A DNA stretch of 64,000 nt from positions 1 through 64,000 of the forward strand of contig NZ_CP031243.1 of assembly GCF_003352385.1 (NCBI RefSeq), in the 5' to 3' direction. Positions within the stretch are counted from its first letter, which is position 1. Each line of letters begins with the position of its first letter. The DNA is from Haemophilus haemolyticus (GTDB lineage Bacteria > Pseudomonadota > Gammaproteobacteria > Enterobacterales > Pasteurellaceae). The notes below the pieces were generated by a model. It was not told where the DNA came from and ran no database searches. It was given only the letters and a program-made list of their open reading frames with translations. Both the position numbers and the translations under genes were made by a program. Shown piece after piece: positions 48,771 to 59,738 of the stretch.

Positions 48771-49603
48771 CTAGCTACCAATCGCCATACCATATGTCAT
48801 GTGTAATCCATAAAATAACGCACGACCAATGCCTTCAGCAACAAAAGTTAAAATAACTCCACCCCATAATAAACCCGCATTTTTAGCACGGAAGAATAGG
48901 AATGACGCAATAGCTAATAAACATAAACGTACAGCTGCCATCACCGCATAATCTGGCACGAGATCTGCTGCATTTTGGATCGCACTATGAATACCTTGTA
49001 AATGAAAGCCTTGATATATACAAACCACGGCAGCACATAACACTGCAAAGGCAAATAAACCTGGTACAAAGTTAAGTTGATAGCTTTGTTGTTTATTTGG
49101 CATTAAAAGCGCATAAGCTAAAGCCAAACCGCCTAATGCCACGGTGAAATAGAATAACCAAGAAGTCAGGACAGTATTCCACGCTGACAATATGATAAAC
49201 CTGATTCATCATATACATAAAACAAAGCCCAGTAAGTGCGGTCAAAATTCGCCACACATTTCCAATGGGAGACTGGCATTTTACCTAAAATAGCAATCAG
49301 CCAATATAATCCTGCCAAACCAAAGAATACTGCACCTGAGGCGATCTCGTTACTCAGCATCGATTCACCAACTCGATTAAGTGAGTTAAACGCCCGCACT
49401 GGTGTTCCCAAATGCATGACCGAAGCGATAAAACCTAAACCTAAAATAGACAAAATCACAAACATCGCTTTATGAATGTAAGCTCTACTTTTGTCATTTT
49501 TTTCACCCAATAGCACAAAAGTAAAAACAAGCCAAGCACCGACCGCACTTTGAGCTAATACTGTGAAAAAAACTAATGGAAGTTCATGTAATCCAGCGTT
49601 CAT
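48771..49603 (-). pseudogene. dmsC: DMSO reductase membrane anchor DmsC, frameshifted
   Basis: DmsC would bind quinol and anchor DmsAB. The first frame from 49603 reads correctly through LPLVFFTVLAQSAVGAWLVF, then MPVSHWK, and then leaves the family sequence at about 49255. The next stretch, VWRILTALTGLCFMYMMNQV, is in a second frame. The rest (SAWNTVLTSWLFYF onward to the end) is in a third. At least two indels are needed, at about 49250-49260 and about 49185-49195. The start and 3' end of the gene are both present. A sequencing error could explain one site but less easily both. Confidence 0.9.
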
Positions 49604-49604
49604 C

Positions 49605-50222
49605 TTACACCTCTCTTGGATTGCCTAAGAATCCGCTTGTGTCGCCACTTGGACGGGAATTTTTGTTTGGTTTTACCACTAAATTTGGATGAGTAATCTC
49701 TGCTGGCGGTAATGGCGCAATAGAAGCTTGCTCGCCATATTTAGCTCGCAACTCGTCAATTGGTGCAAAATCAAGTGCTCGCAATGGACAAGCATCCACA
49801 CAGATTGGTTTTTGTCCTGCTTTCACACGAGAATAACATCCATCACATTTTGTCATATGACCTTTTTGTGCATCATATTGCGGCGCATCATAAGGACACG
49901 CCATATGACAATAACGGCAACCAATACAAGTTTCTTCATTTACAATCACAAAACCATCTTCATTTTTGTGCATCGCCCCAGTTGGACAAACTGCTGTGCA
50001 AGCAGGATTTGCACAATGGTTACAAGAGATAGACATATAATAAGCAAACACATCTTGATGCCAACATCCATCTGATTGTTGATTCCATGTGCCCCCTGTG
50101 TACTCATAAATCCGACGAAAATTCACGTCTGTACCTAAATCTTTGTAATCTTTACAGGCTAATTCGCAAGTTTTACAGCCTGTACAGCGATCCGAATCAA
50201 AATAAAATCCATATTGTTTCAT
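49605..50222 (-). CDS. dmsB: DMSO reductase iron-sulfur subunit DmsB
   Basis: Electron-transfer subunit with four [4Fe-4S] clusters between DmsC and DmsA. The 205-residue protein carries CTGCKTCELAC, CNHCANPACTAVCPTGA, CIGCRYCHMACPYDA and the fourth set in CDGCYSR and CVDACP. Length and motif order match E. coli DmsB. It starts 10 bases after dmsA ends. It looks intact. Confidence 0.95.
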   Translation of the reverse strand: MKQYGFYFDSDRCTGCKTCELACKDYKDLGTDVNFRRIYEYTGGTWNQQSDGCWHQDVFAYYMSISCNHCANPACTAVCPTGAMHKNEDGFVIVNEETCIGCRYCHMACPYDAPQYDAQKGHMTKCDGCYSRVKAGQKPICVDACPLRALDFAPIDELRAKYGEQASIAPLPPAEITHPNLVVKPNKNSRPSGDTSGFLGNPREV

Positions 50223-50232
50223 AATTCACTCC

Positions 50233-52659
50233 CTACAAGCGTTCCACTTGAACTAAATTAGAATGTTGTGGATTACCTTTTGACAATGGTGAAGGTCGAT
50301 GTGTAGTCAGTGTATTAATACTACCACCATGGTCGATTTGATCCCCATTCATATTCGCTTTGTGCCATGCTCCTTGTGGCATTGCTAACACACCAGGCAT
50401 AATGCGAGGCGTAACTTTAGCGGCAATACGGACTTCGCCATTTTCATTAAATACACGAATCATTGCACCATCTTGGATATTTTTAGCTTGTGCATCAATT
50501 GGGTTAATCCAAATTTCTTGTCGATTTGCGGCTGCTAAAATATCCACATTACCATAAGAAGAATGAGTACGAGCTTTGTAATGGAAACCAATCATTTGGA
50601 ATGGATAATCTTTGCGTTTCGGATCATCTACACCGTTGAAGCCTGCATGGTAAATTGGTAATGGATGAATCACATCGTCCTCTTCCAATTCCCACGTTTG
50701 CGCAATTTTAGCTAAAGCTTCCGAATAGATTTCAATTTTGCCGGACGGAGTTTTTAATGGATTTTTTTCAGGATCCTCCCTAAAAGCTTTGTACGCAACA
50801 AAGTGCCCTTTGGGATCACGTTTTTTGAAGATACCAATTTTCTTCATATTTTCATAATCAGGTAAGTCTTTATCTTTTTTCATCATTTCTGAATATAAGA
50901 ACTTAATCCAATCTTCTTGTGTTTTGCCTTCTGTGAATTTGTCATACACATCTTGTCCGAGTCGTTTAGCAATCTCACTGGCGATTTCGTAAATAGGCTT
51001 ACGTTCAAACTTAGCGGTAGTAGCCGGTTGCCCAAAAATTAAATAGCCCATATTTCCAGCATATTCGTTTGGCGTGAGATCGGCTTGTTCAGTGATCATT
51101 AAATCGGGTAATAAAATGTCGGCATATTTGGCAGAATCTGTCATAAAATTTTCAATGACAACAATCATTTCACATTTGCTTTCATCTTGTAGAATGCGAT
51201 GCGTTTTATTGATATTAGAATGTTGATTGGTGATGGTATTGCCTGCATAGTTCCAAATAAATTTAATCGGTACATCTAATTTATCCTTACCTTTGACACC
51301 ATCACGAAGTGCGGTCATTTCAGGACCTCTTTCTATGGCATCCGTCCACATAAACACAGAAATTTTAGTTTTCACTGGATTTTTTAAGGTTGGAAATTTG
51401 ACATTCGTAATCTTGTAAGTATCTTCACGCGCACCTGAATTACCGCCATGAATCCCCACATTCCCCGTTAAAATAGCTAACATTGCGACCGCTCTTACAC
51501 CGAGTTCGCCATTGGATTGGCGCTGAATACCCCATCCTTGAACAATACAGCAAGGTTTTGTCATCGCAATTTCACGTGCAAGTCGAATAATTGTGTCTTC
51601 TGGAATGCCGGTAATTTTAGCTGCCCAGCTTGGTGTTTTTGCAACGCCATCTTCACCATAGCCGAGAATATAAGCTTTATAGTGAGCATTTTTTGGCGCA
51701 CTTGGTGGCAACGTTTTTTCATCATACCCCACGCAATATTTATCCAAAAATGCTTGATCAACTAAATTTTCACTAATCATCACATATGCCATTCCCGCCA
51801 CCAATGCAGCATCGGTACCTGGACGAATTGGCACCCACTCATCTTCACGCCCTGCGGCAGTATCGGTGTAACGAGGATCAATTACGATCATTTTCGCTTT
51901 TGAAATTTCACGAGCTTGCTCTAGATGATATGTAATACCACCACCGCTCATACGTGTTTCCATCGGATTGTTGCCGAAATATACAACTAGCTTACTGTTA
52001 ATAATATCCGATGTTGCATTGCCTTCATTTGAACCATAAGTGTAAGGCATTGCCATAGAAACTTGAGCACGGCTGTAAGTGCCGTAATAGCTTAAATAAC
52101 CGCCATAACAATTCATCAAACGAGCAAAGGGCGAAGTCGGCGCGGCAGAACGGAGCATATTTCCTGCACTTACACCTGAGCTGTAATTAATATACACAGC
52201 TTCATTACCGTATTCCTTTACAATACGTTTGAGGTTATCTGCAATCGTGTCATAAGCCTCTTCCCAACTGATACGTTTAAATTTCCCTTCTCCTCGTTTG
52301 CCAATTCGTTTCATTGGGTATTTTAAACGGTCAGGATGATTCATTACTCTGCGAATAGAACGTCCACGCAAACAAGCACGAACTTAGTGATTTCCATAAA
52401 TATCGTCACCAGTATTATCCGTTTCGACTCGATAGACTTCGTTATCTTTCACATGTAAACGAAGCGCACAACGGCTGTGGCAGTTACCAGGACAAGTATT
52501 CCACACCACTTTTTCTGTGGATTCTACAATCGGTTTAGTTTCAGCTTTGGAAGTGAAAGGAAGAGATAATTGGGAAACCGTAGCCAGAGCGGCACTAGTT
52601 TTAAGAAGTTGTCTGCGATTAAGCGCAAAAAAGTTTGGATTATTTTTATCCATAATCAT
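50233..52659 (-). pseudogene. dmsA: DMSO reductase catalytic subunit DmsA with one in-frame stop
   Basis: The reading frame from 52659 to 50233 covers a whole DmsA (about 808 codons) with a Tat signal (NRRQLLK) and the N-terminal VWNTCPGNCHSRCALRLHV cluster motif. A TAA at 52384-52386 falls between YGNH and VRACLRGRSIRR. The corresponding residue in E. coli DmsA is Gln, so CAA to TAA is the simplest explanation. The rest is open to the normal end with the molybdopterin-binding regions. Restart downstream would lose the export signal and the first cluster. No frameshift is needed. Confidence 0.92.
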
Positions 52660-52719
52660 ATTCTCCCGGAATAATGAAGTGATGCTTTTCAGTGTAAAGA
52701 AAAAAGGTTCAGATGATTG

Positions 52720-52733
52720 TTGATAAAAATCAA
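52720..52733. promoter_or_regulatory. Perfect FNR box upstream of dmsA
   Basis: TTGATAAAAATCAA matches the consensus TTGAT-N4-ATCAA at every fixed position. It lies about 60 bases upstream of the dmsA start, in the region shared with the divergent transglutaminase-like gene. Confidence 0.85.
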
Positions 52734-52895
52734 AAAATGATAAATCACCAATCTGGTCGGATCAGTATTACATTTTATTTATTTCATATTGCTCAATTGA
52801 CGAGCACCTGAAAAATCCGTTAGCATATCGCCATCCACAATTAGTTTATCTAATGTGTTAAGTTTTAACTGTTAACTAACTAGAAGGATCTTTTC

Positions 52896-54002
52896 ATGAA
52901 GAAACTTATCGCCACTGTGGTGCTCTCCGCATGTTCCATGGCTTACGCCAATACTGACATTCCAAACTACAATACCGATTCTCATCTGTATGAATTCACT
53001 CAAACCTATGACCTAGTTGCACCAAAAGGCTCACAAGGACAAACCAATTTATGGGTTCCGTTGCCATTTAATGGGGAATACCAACAAGTGAAATCGATTC
53101 ACTTTGAAGGTAATTACATGAATGCCTATGTAACAGAAAACAATAAATACGGTGCGAAAACCTTATTTGCCACTTGGGATAAAGATGCACAAAAACGCGA
53201 TTTAAAAATCACGATGGTGATTGAAACCAAAGATCGTGAACCAATGGTTAAAGGTGCGTTGACGAATTACACGCCACCAAAAGACGTTCACTATTCTGTT
53301 GATGTACAAGAATATTTAAAACCGACTCAACATATTAAAACAGATGGTATTGTGAAACAGTTCGCCGATAAGATTGTAGGCACTGAAACCAATCCATTGA
53401 AAAAAGCTGAGTTGATTCACCAATGGATCGTCAACAATATGGAACGTGATAATTCTGTATTAGGTTGTGGCGACGGCGATGTAGAAAAAATTCTTACCAC
53501 TGGCGTATTAAAAGGTAAATGTACCGATATTAACTCTGTATTTGTGGCACTTGCTCGTGCGGCAGGCATCCCAGCTCGTGAAATTTTTGGTATTCGCTTA
53601 GGTGCGGCAGAGAAAATGGGCAAATATTCCAAAGGTGCTTTCGGTAGTGCAAATGAACAAGGCATCGCAAACGTAAGTGGCGGTCAGCACTGCCGCGCTG
53701 AATTCTACCTTGCAGGGTTTGGTTGGGTACCAGTTGATTCCGCAGACGTTGCAAAAATGCGTTTAGCAGAGAAAAAATCTGTTGAAGATAAAGATACACA
53801 AGCCGTAGCAAAATATTTGTTTGGTAACTGGGAAGCAAACTGGGTGGGATTTAATCATGCCCGTGACTTCGATTTATATCCACAACCAGAACTGGCTCCA
53901 ATCAATAACTTCGGCTATCCGTATGCTGAAGTGGGTGGCGATCCATTAAATTCCTTTGATCCAAAAGAATTTAAATATGACTACGTCTCTAAAAAACTCT
54001 AA
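52896..54002 (+). CDS. Exported transglutaminase-like protein
   Basis: The 368-residue protein has a signal peptide ([18 protein letters not shown]). Its central transglutaminase-like core has the catalytic Cys in [27 protein letters not shown]. The His is in [23 protein letters not shown], where an Asp completes the triad. The N-terminal half is beta-rich ([19 protein letters not shown]). The substrate is unknown. It is divergent from dmsA, and its 3' end overlaps the merT-like start by 26 bases. Confidence 0.85.
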   Translation: MKKLIATVVLSACSMAYANTDIPNYNTDSHLYEFTQTYDLVAPKGSQGQTNLWVPLPFNGEYQQVKSIHFEGNYMNAYVTENNKYGAKTLFATWDKDAQKRDLKITMVIETKDREPMVKGALTNYTPPKDVHYSVDVQEYLKPTQHIKTDGIVKQFADKIVGTETNPLKKAELIHQWIVNNMERDNSVLGCGDGDVEKILTTGVLKGKCTDINSVFVALARAAGIPAREIFGIRLGAAEKMGKYSKGAFGSANEQGIANVSGGQHCRAEFYLAGFGWVPVDSADVAKMRLAEKKSVEDKDTQAVAKYLFGNWEANWVGFNHARDFDLYPQPELAPINNFGYPYAEVGGDPLNSFDPKEFKYDYVSKKL

Positions 54003-54339
54003 TAAATCCTTTTGGGTTGCGATTGCCACCGCACTTAGCGCCGCGGTGGCATCAACTTTGTGCTGCATCGCACCATTAATTTATTTAGTGTTCGGCGTAT
54101 CGTCTACTTGGTTGATTGGCTTGGGCGAATATGATTATTTGCGTATTCCCATGCTCATTATTTCATTATGCGCCTTTGCCTATGGATTTTGGCTGTTGAT
54201 GTTTTCCAAAAAAATCATTTGTAGCAAATATATTTCCCGTAAAAAACTCATCGTTTTATATTGGATTGTATTTATCGTGATGATTTTTTTCTTAACCTAT
54301 CCAACAATTTTGCCTTGGATTTTAGAATTAGCTAATTAG
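53977..54339 (+). CDS. MerT-like membrane metal transport protein
   Basis: A small membrane protein related to mercuric transport MerT. The start at 53977 ([12 protein letters not shown]) is preferred over 53956. The 120-residue product has three helices. A Cys pair sits in the first one ([13 protein letters not shown]), as in MerT, and a Cys in IICSKY follows later. It is co-oriented with the MerP-like gene 8 bases downstream. No merA or merR is seen, so the natural metal may not be mercury. Confidence 0.82.
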   Translation: MTTSLKNSNKSFWVAIATALSAAVASTLCCIAPLIYLVFGVSSTWLIGLGEYDYLRIPMLIISLCAFAYGFWLLMFSKKIICSKYISRKKLIVLYWIVFIVMIFFLTYPTILPWILELAN

Positions 54340-54347
54340 GAATAAAA

Positions 54348-54626
54348 ATGAAGAAATTATGTACCGCACTTTTACTTTCGCTGTTTGCAATCTCTTTCGC
54401 TCATGCGAATGAAACCAAACAAATTGTGCTAAAAGTAAAAGAAATGAATTGCCAGCTTTGCGCTTACTTAGTCAATAAAGAACTGCGTAATATTGATGGC
54501 GTGATTTCAACAAAACCATCCATTAAAGATGGTTTAGTGACGGTTGTGGAAGATCCTAAAGTCACAAACCAGCAATTATTCGATGCGATTCATAAGCTGA
54601 AATATACTGCTGAAGTCGTAAATTAA
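54348..54626 (+). CDS. MerP-like periplasmic metal-binding protein (HMA domain)
   Basis: A 92-residue exported protein with a signal peptide (MKKLCTALLLSLFAISFAHA). Its heavy-metal-associated domain has the metal site EMNCQLCAYLV, a CxxC. The rest follows the HMA fold (KSTKP-like VISTKPSIKDGLVTVVED). It likely passes metal to the MerT-like protein. The gene pair is followed by an uptake-signal stem. Confidence 0.85.
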   Translation: MKKLCTALLLSLFAISFAHANETKQIVLKVKEMNCQLCAYLVNKELRNIDGVISTKPSIKDGLVTVVEDPKVTNQQLFDAIHKLKYTAEVVN

Positions 54627-54787
54627 ATGCTAAATATCTAGCAAAAAAAGTGCGGTTAATATTGAGAAGTTTTAAAACTCTTTGGAAATTGACCGCGCTT
54701 TATATCTGAACATTTTAAATTACATTCTACTCAAATATCAATCTATCCAATATTTCTAAACATTACTTTTTTGAAACGTCTCGAATA

Positions 54788-55009
54788 TTACCATCGCTTA
54801 TTTCTAGCTTCAATTATCAAAACTAGAGTCGCCATTGCAGCAGATCCATTTAGCCAGAAATATGCCATTTTCTTAAAATCAGAAAAAGAATAACTATCAA
54901 CTTTTAGAAGTAGTTCAAACAAACTAAATGCTAATGTAGAAAATGTAAAACAAATAATAAATATAATTACCCAAAATATAAGATATTGAAGTAATAGCTT
55001 AGTTTTCAA
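54788..55009 (-). CDS. Hypothetical small membrane protein (73 residues)
   Basis: I do not recognise a family. Two hydrophobic helices are seen: YLIFWVIIFIICFTFSTLAF and a second around AYFWLNGSAAMATLVLII. The C-terminus ends in RNKRW. It stands alone between the merP-like gene and sodC and faces away from merP. An AGGAATATTG-like sequence upstream could be a ribosome-binding site. Confidence 0.6.
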   Translation of the reverse strand: MKTKLLLQYLIFWVIIFIICFTFSTLAFSLFELLLKVDSYSFSDFKKMAYFWLNGSAAMATLVLIIEARNKRW

Positions 55010-55117
55010 TATTCCTCCCGATATATCGGCTCGTTATTATCGATATATATTACTTACTTTAACTATGTTCATCAAACCACTACTAATGGCTAGATATGAT
55101 GTTGCATCGAGTTTAAA

Positions 55118-55150
55118 CACAAAGTGCGGTCAAACTTGACCGCACTTTTT
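55118..55150. terminator. Paired uptake-signal terminator after sodC
   Basis: AAAGTGCGGTCAA and TTGACCGCACTTTTTT form a perfect stem followed by T residues, just 3' of sodC on the minus strand. Confidence 0.8.
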
Positions 55151-55168
55151 TATCTTTAAAAAATCGAC

Positions 55169-55741
55169 TTATTTAATCACGCCACATGCCATACGTGGGC
55201 CGCCACCGCCAAGTGGAGCTGGATGATCGGAGTGATTATCACCACCAGCGTGGATCATAATAGAGTGACCGCGAACATCATCTAAATGTTTAAGACGTGG
55301 CGCTAAAACAGGATTAGTTGCAGTGCCATCATGTAATACAGTTAATGCCGGTAAATCACCTAAGTGTGCATCATCTTGCCATGGGTAACCGTGTTGTTTT
55401 GCACCTTTAGGATCCCAGTGACCGCCAGCGCCTAAACCTGCTGTCAATTTACCCTCTTTTTCTTTTGGCTCACAGCTTGGGTTTTCATGGATGTGGAAAC
55501 CATGTAAGCCTTCGCTTAATCCTTGTAAATTAGGGGTAAACACAAGGCCATAGTTAGATTCGGTAATAGTCACTGTACCCACATCTTTGTTACCGTTTAC
55601 TGGATCAAGTTGCTGCACTTTCACTTCAATAGAAGCACCTTTTGGTGCCATATTGTGATCATGATTATGCTCATGTGCTTGCGCCACACCAACTGAACAT
55701 ACCGCACTAACCGCTAGTGCTAATAAGGTTTTCATATTCAT
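55169..55741 (-). CDS. sodC: Periplasmic Cu,Zn superoxide dismutase
   Basis: Converts superoxide to hydrogen peroxide and oxygen in the periplasm. The 190-residue protein has a signal peptide ([22 protein letters not shown]). A His-rich N-terminus (HEHNHDHN) may help metal loading. Copper/zinc ligands are in [30 protein letters not shown] and [17 protein letters not shown]. The C-terminal [12 protein letters not shown] holds the disulfide Cys. Length is typical. sodC is known in H. haemolyticus and in some H. influenzae lineages but not in most non-typeable strains. Confidence 0.95.
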   Translation of the reverse strand: MNMKTLLALAVSAVCSVGVAQAHEHNHDHNMAPKGASIEVKVQQLDPVNGNKDVGTVTITESNYGLVFTPNLQGLSEGLHGFHIHENPSCEPKEKEGKLTAGLGAGGHWDPKGAKQHGYPWQDDAHLGDLPALTVLHDGTATNPVLAPRLKHLDDVRGHSIMIHAGGDNHSDHPAPLGGGGPRMACGVIK

Positions 55742-55828
55742 TGCAATCTCCTTTATTGCAGTAAAAACTCATGATTATTTTAGTCAATTTCGTTTAAAAA
55801 GCCGACAAGTTTTTACGAAAATTTCACA

Positions 55829-56185
55829 TTATTTTAAACATCCACGTACAATCAATACGCCAACATTTCGAGCTTGCGCTACGGCTTTCGGTTTACTCAG
55901 TTTAATTTTTAATCCTTGAAGTTGATAACGTGACTCAAGCAAATCCGCCACTTCATAAGCCACTCGCTCAATCAACAAGAAAGGTTTGCTTTCCACATAA
56001 TCAATTATCACTTGGCTCACTTCAGCATAATTCAAACAATATGCAACATCATCCGTTTCCGCCGCTTGTTTACAATCCCAAGCCATTTCCAAATCAAACA
56101 CAAGTTTTTGCTTAATTTGCTGTTCCCAATCATATACGCCAATTTGAGCAAAAACAGTCAATTCTTCAATAAAAACACGATCCAT
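55829..56185 (-). CDS. folB: Dihydroneopterin aldolase
   Basis: Acts in folate synthesis, cleaving dihydroneopterin. The start at 56185 (MDRVFIEELTVFAQIGVYDWE) is chosen because the family begins here; an in-frame start at 56266 lacks support. The 118-residue protein contains NYAEVSQVIIDYVESKPFLL and LIERVAYEVADLL with the catalytic Lys near KLSKP. It is divergent from plsY. Confidence 0.93.
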   Translation of the reverse strand: MDRVFIEELTVFAQIGVYDWEQQIKQKLVFDLEMAWDCKQAAETDDVAYCLNYAEVSQVIIDYVESKPFLLIERVAYEVADLLESRYQLQGLKIKLSKPKAVAQARNVGVLIVRGCLK

Positions 56186-56267
56186 AAGATTTCCTCTAAA
56201 ATTATTGTAGGCGTATGCTATCAACTTTGGGTAGAATAACGAATAATTTTTCTTGCTGGAGTACAAA

Positions 56268-56867
56268 ATGAGCCTTTTTGCCCTTTTTTATATGCTTTGT
56301 GCCTATCTTTTAGGCTCTATTTCCAGTGCTATTCTAATTTGTCGCGTTGCAGGCTTGCCTGATCCTCGTCAAAATGGATCAAACAATCCAGGTGCGACAA
56401 ATGTACTTCGTATCGGAGGCCGCTGGTCTGCTCTCGCCGTACTGATTATTGATATTTTAAAAGGCATGACGCCAGTATGGGTTGGTTACTATTTAGGACT
56501 CACACAATTTGAATTAGGCATGGTCGCACTAGGTGCTTGCTTGGGGCACATATTCCCAATATTCTTCCAATTCAAAGGCGGCAAAGGCGTCGCAACCGCT
56601 TTCGGTGCGATTGCTCCAATTTCTTGGGCTGTAGCGGGTTCTACATTAGGCACTTGGGTCTTCGTTTTTCTTATCAGCGGTTATTCTTCATTAAGTGCGG
56701 TTATTTCTGCTTTACTTGTGCCTTTTTATGTGTGGTGGTTTAAACCTGAATTTACTTTTCCCGTTGCCTTGGTCTGTTGTCTATTAATTTATCGTCATCA
56801 CGATAATGTTCAACGTTTATGGCGCGGTCAAGAAGATAAAGTTTGGGCTAAATTTAAAAAGAAATAA
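56268..56867 (+). CDS. plsY: Acyl-phosphate:glycerol-3-phosphate acyltransferase
   Basis: Membrane enzyme that makes lysophosphatidate from acyl-phosphate, the first step of phospholipid synthesis. The start at 56268 gives 199 residues. Several helices are seen with conserved loops [46 protein letters not shown] and [13 protein letters not shown]. It is divergent from folB. Confidence 0.95.
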   Translation: MSLFALFYMLCAYLLGSISSAILICRVAGLPDPRQNGSNNPGATNVLRIGGRWSALAVLIIDILKGMTPVWVGYYLGLTQFELGMVALGACLGHIFPIFFQFKGGKGVATAFGAIAPISWAVAGSTLGTWVFVFLISGYSSLSAVISALLVPFYVWWFKPEFTFPVALVCCLLIYRHHDNVQRLWRGQEDKVWAKFKKK

Positions 56868-56908
56868 AAAATTCACCGCACTTTTCTAAATTTCCACTGG
56901 AGTTTCCT

Positions 56909-58612
56909 GTGCATACTAAAGGTTCCGTTTCCACCCGTATTGCGAAATATTTATTTATCATTCTTATCGTTGCTGGTGTGATTAGCTCGCTAAGTTTGGC
57001 AATTATGAGCAGTAATAAATATGACGCAGAAGCCATTAATATTTCAGGTTCTTTGCGGATGCAAAGTTATCGCCTGCTCTATGAAATGCAAGAACAACCA
57101 GACAGTGTGGAAACGAACTTACGTCGTTATCATATAAGCCTTCATTCATCTGCTTTACTAGAAGTTCAAAATCAATTTTTCACACCGAATGTATTAAAAT
57201 ATTCCTATCAAAACATTTTGCAACGTTGGACGAACATGGAAAAATATGCCCGCCAACACGATGTAAAAAACTATAGTAATCAGCTCACTGACTATGTGGC
57301 AGATGTTGATTATTTTGTGTTTGAGCTACAACGTTTTAGTGAACAAAAATGGATTTTGGGCGTATCGGTACTTTTTTTCGCGATGTGGTTAATTTTACTC
57401 ATGGTGTCTTATGTAATTTGGTACACACAGCGGGAAGTCGTAAAACCACTGCACTTAATGACGAAAGCCAGTATGCAAGTGCAAATGCGCCAATTTAATC
57501 ACATCCCGCTTGATACAACGAAACAAAATGAACTCGGTACATTGGCGCGTATCTTCACACAAATGTCCACGGAGCTTGGTCAGCTTTATTCACGTTTGGA
57601 AGAAACAGTAAACGAAAAAACACAAAAGTTACGCCAAACCAACCGCTCTTTGACGACCCTTTATCAAAGTTCTCAAATTCTTAATGCCAACACGATCAAC
57701 GATAAAGTATTAAACCAAGTGCTTGACCACATTCTGGTCAGCGAGAATTTGAAATATATCAAAGTTGAAGTTATGGGTGCAGAGCATTGGGATATTGCTT
57801 TTGGTACTCAAGATTTAGACTGCTCTTTGCAAACTGAGACACTTTCTGTCGATAATGAAGAATTCGGTGCACTCTCTTGGCAAGCAGGATTGCCTTGTCC
57901 CGATCCGAGAATGATGCAAAACCTTGCTCAAATGCTTGGGCGAGCCCTTTATTTCCAAAAAAGTTTACGCCAACAAGAACAGCTCTTATTGATGGAAGAG
58001 CGGTCAATTATCGCGCGAGAACTACATGACTCGTTGGCTCAAGTGCTATCGTTTTTACAGATCCAACTTACATTACTTAAACATAACTTGAAGAAAGAAG
58101 GCGATTCATCCAAAGAACAAAGTTTGGTCATTATTCGTGATTTTGAACAGGCTCTTTCGAGTGGATATGCACAATTACGCGAGCTTTTAGCCACTTTCCG
58201 TTTAACTATACAAGAAGCTAATTTACAGCTTGCGCTAGAACAAGTGATTGAGTCATTACGTTCACAAACAACGATGCAAATGAACGTTAATTGTCAATTG
58301 CCATCACAAAGTTTGAATCCACAACAACTGGTTCACGTGCTACAAATTGTACGCGAAGCGACCACCAATGCGATCAAACATTCTCAAGGCACAGCAATTG
58401 AAATTAGCGCCAAAATTAATGCAGAAGGCGAATACGAAATTTTAGTTGAAGATAATGGTATCGGTATTCAAGACCTTGAAGAACCTGAAGGTCATTATGG
58501 GTTAAATATTATGACTGAACGTAGTCGCCAACTTAACGCAGAATTTAACATCATCCGTCGCGAACAAGGCGGTACACAGGTGAAAATCACGCTTCCACAC
58601 GCATTATGTTGA
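56909..58612 (+). CDS. narQ: Nitrate/nitrite sensor kinase NarQ
   Basis: Membrane histidine kinase that senses nitrate and nitrite and phosphorylates NarP. The gene starts at a GTG. The 567-residue protein has two membrane helices (about 10-32 and 140-165) around a four-helix sensor domain with the P-box-like SGSLRMQSYRLLYEM. A HAMP segment and a linker follow. HisKA_3 has the phospho-His in ERSIIARELHDSLAQ. The ATPase domain has REATTNAIKHSQGT, VEDNGIGI and GLNIMTERSRQL. Its partner NarP regulates nap operons in Haemophilus. Confidence 0.95.
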   Translation: MHTKGSVSTRIAKYLFIILIVAGVISSLSLAIMSSNKYDAEAINISGSLRMQSYRLLYEMQEQPDSVETNLRRYHISLHSSALLEVQNQFFTPNVLKYSYQNILQRWTNMEKYARQHDVKNYSNQLTDYVADVDYFVFELQRFSEQKWILGVSVLFFAMWLILLMVSYVIWYTQREVVKPLHLMTKASMQVQMRQFNHIPLDTTKQNELGTLARIFTQMSTELGQLYSRLEETVNEKTQKLRQTNRSLTTLYQSSQILNANTINDKVLNQVLDHILVSENLKYIKVEVMGAEHWDIAFGTQDLDCSLQTETLSVDNEEFGALSWQAGLPCPDPRMMQNLAQMLGRALYFQKSLRQQEQLLLMEERSIIARELHDSLAQVLSFLQIQLTLLKHNLKKEGDSSKEQSLVIIRDFEQALSSGYAQLRELLATFRLTIQEANLQLALEQVIESLRSQTTMQMNVNCQLPSQSLNPQQLVHVLQIVREATTNAIKHSQGTAIEISAKINAEGEYEILVEDNGIGIQDLEEPEGHYGLNIMTERSRQLNAEFNIIRREQGGTQVKITLPHALC

Positions 58613-58687
58613 TTACGGTGGATATAATTATTCATAGCAGCTGGCATAAAAGATAAATTTTTTATGCACCCGATAATGGTATTTTAA

Positions 58688-59713
58688 ATGCAAAATTTAC
58701 AACCTTTTCACACTTTCCATATTCATGCTAATGCTCGTGAAATTATCGAAGCGCATAGCATTGAACAACTACAACAAGCATGGGCTCATTCAAAAGCGGA
58801 AAATTTACCCGCACTTTTTCTAGGTCAAGGCAGTAATATGCTATTTTTGGATGATTTTAATGGTGTGGTGATTTTAAATCGTTTAATGGGCATTACTCAC
58901 CAACAAGATTCTGATTTTCACTACCTGCATGTGAATGGCGGTGAAAATTGGCATGAATTGGTAGAGTGGTCTATTAACAATGGTATTTATGGATTAGAAA
59001 ATCTGGCTCTGATTCCTGGCTGTGCAGGCTCTGCACCAATTCAAAATATCGGTGCATACGGTGTGGAATTTAAAGACGTATGCAATTATGTGGATGTACT
59101 TAATTTAAACACGAATGAAACCTTCCGACTCGACGTAGAACAATGTGAATTTGGTTATCGTGAAAGTATTTTCAAACATCGTTATCAACAAGGTTATGCG
59201 ATTACAGCGGTTGGATTAAAGCTCACAAAAAATTGGCAGCCTATTCTAAAATATGGCTCGCTTGTAGAGTTCGATCCCCAAACAGTCACCGCTAAACAAA
59301 TTTTTGATGAAGTCTGTCATATCCGTCAAAGTAAATTACCTAATCCAAATGAATTTGGTAATGCGGGCAGCTTCTTTAAAAATCCAGTTGTCAGTTCAGA
59401 ACATTTTGAGGAAATAAAAAAACATCACGAAAATCTACCGCACTTTCCACAGGCAGATGGCTCAGTGAAATTAGCGGCGGGCTGGCTGATTGATCAATGC
59501 AATCTTAAAGGTTTTCAAATTGGCGGTGCAGCCGTTCATGAAAAACAAGCATTAGTATTAATTAACAAAAGTGGAGCAACAGGACAAGACATAGTCAAAC
59601 TCGCCCATCACGTTCGCCAAACCGTTGCAGAAAAATTTGGTGTATATTTACAACCTGAAGTCCGCTTTATTGGTGCAACTGGCGAAGTAAATAGCGAGCA
59701 AACTATCGCATAA
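58688..59713 (+). CDS. murB: UDP-N-acetylenolpyruvoylglucosamine reductase
   Basis: Flavoenzyme of peptidoglycan precursor synthesis, making UDP-MurNAc. The 341-residue protein is a type I Mur[42 protein letters not shown] and [10 protein letters not shown] with the catalytic Ser, then QPEVRFIG near the end. An uptake signal occurs inside the coding region. It lies between narQ and the DUF2322 gene on the same strand. Confidence 0.96.
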   Translation: MQNLQPFHTFHIHANAREIIEAHSIEQLQQAWAHSKAENLPALFLGQGSNMLFLDDFNGVVILNRLMGITHQQDSDFHYLHVNGGENWHELVEWSINNGIYGLENLALIPGCAGSAPIQNIGAYGVEFKDVCNYVDVLNLNTNETFRLDVEQCEFGYRESIFKHRYQQGYAITAVGLKLTKNWQPILKYGSLVEFDPQTVTAKQIFDEVCHIRQSKLPNPNEFGNAGSFFKNPVVSSEHFEEIKKHHENLPHFPQADGSVKLAAGWLIDQCNLKGFQIGGAAVHEKQALVLINKSGATGQDIVKLAHHVRQTVAEKFGVYLQPEVRFIGATGEVNSEQTIA

Positions 59714-59738
59714 TTTATATAGATTAAGGAAATAAACC

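Noticed and set aside
52384-52386. Stop codon in dmsA read as selenocysteine
   Set aside because: The codon is TAA, not TGA, and the residue aligned in E. coli is Gln, not the metal-ligand position.
54645-54702. Near-paired uptake signals after merP as a terminator
   Set aside because: The second copy is imperfect (ACCGCGCTT) and the spacing is wide, so a stable terminator stem is doubtful.
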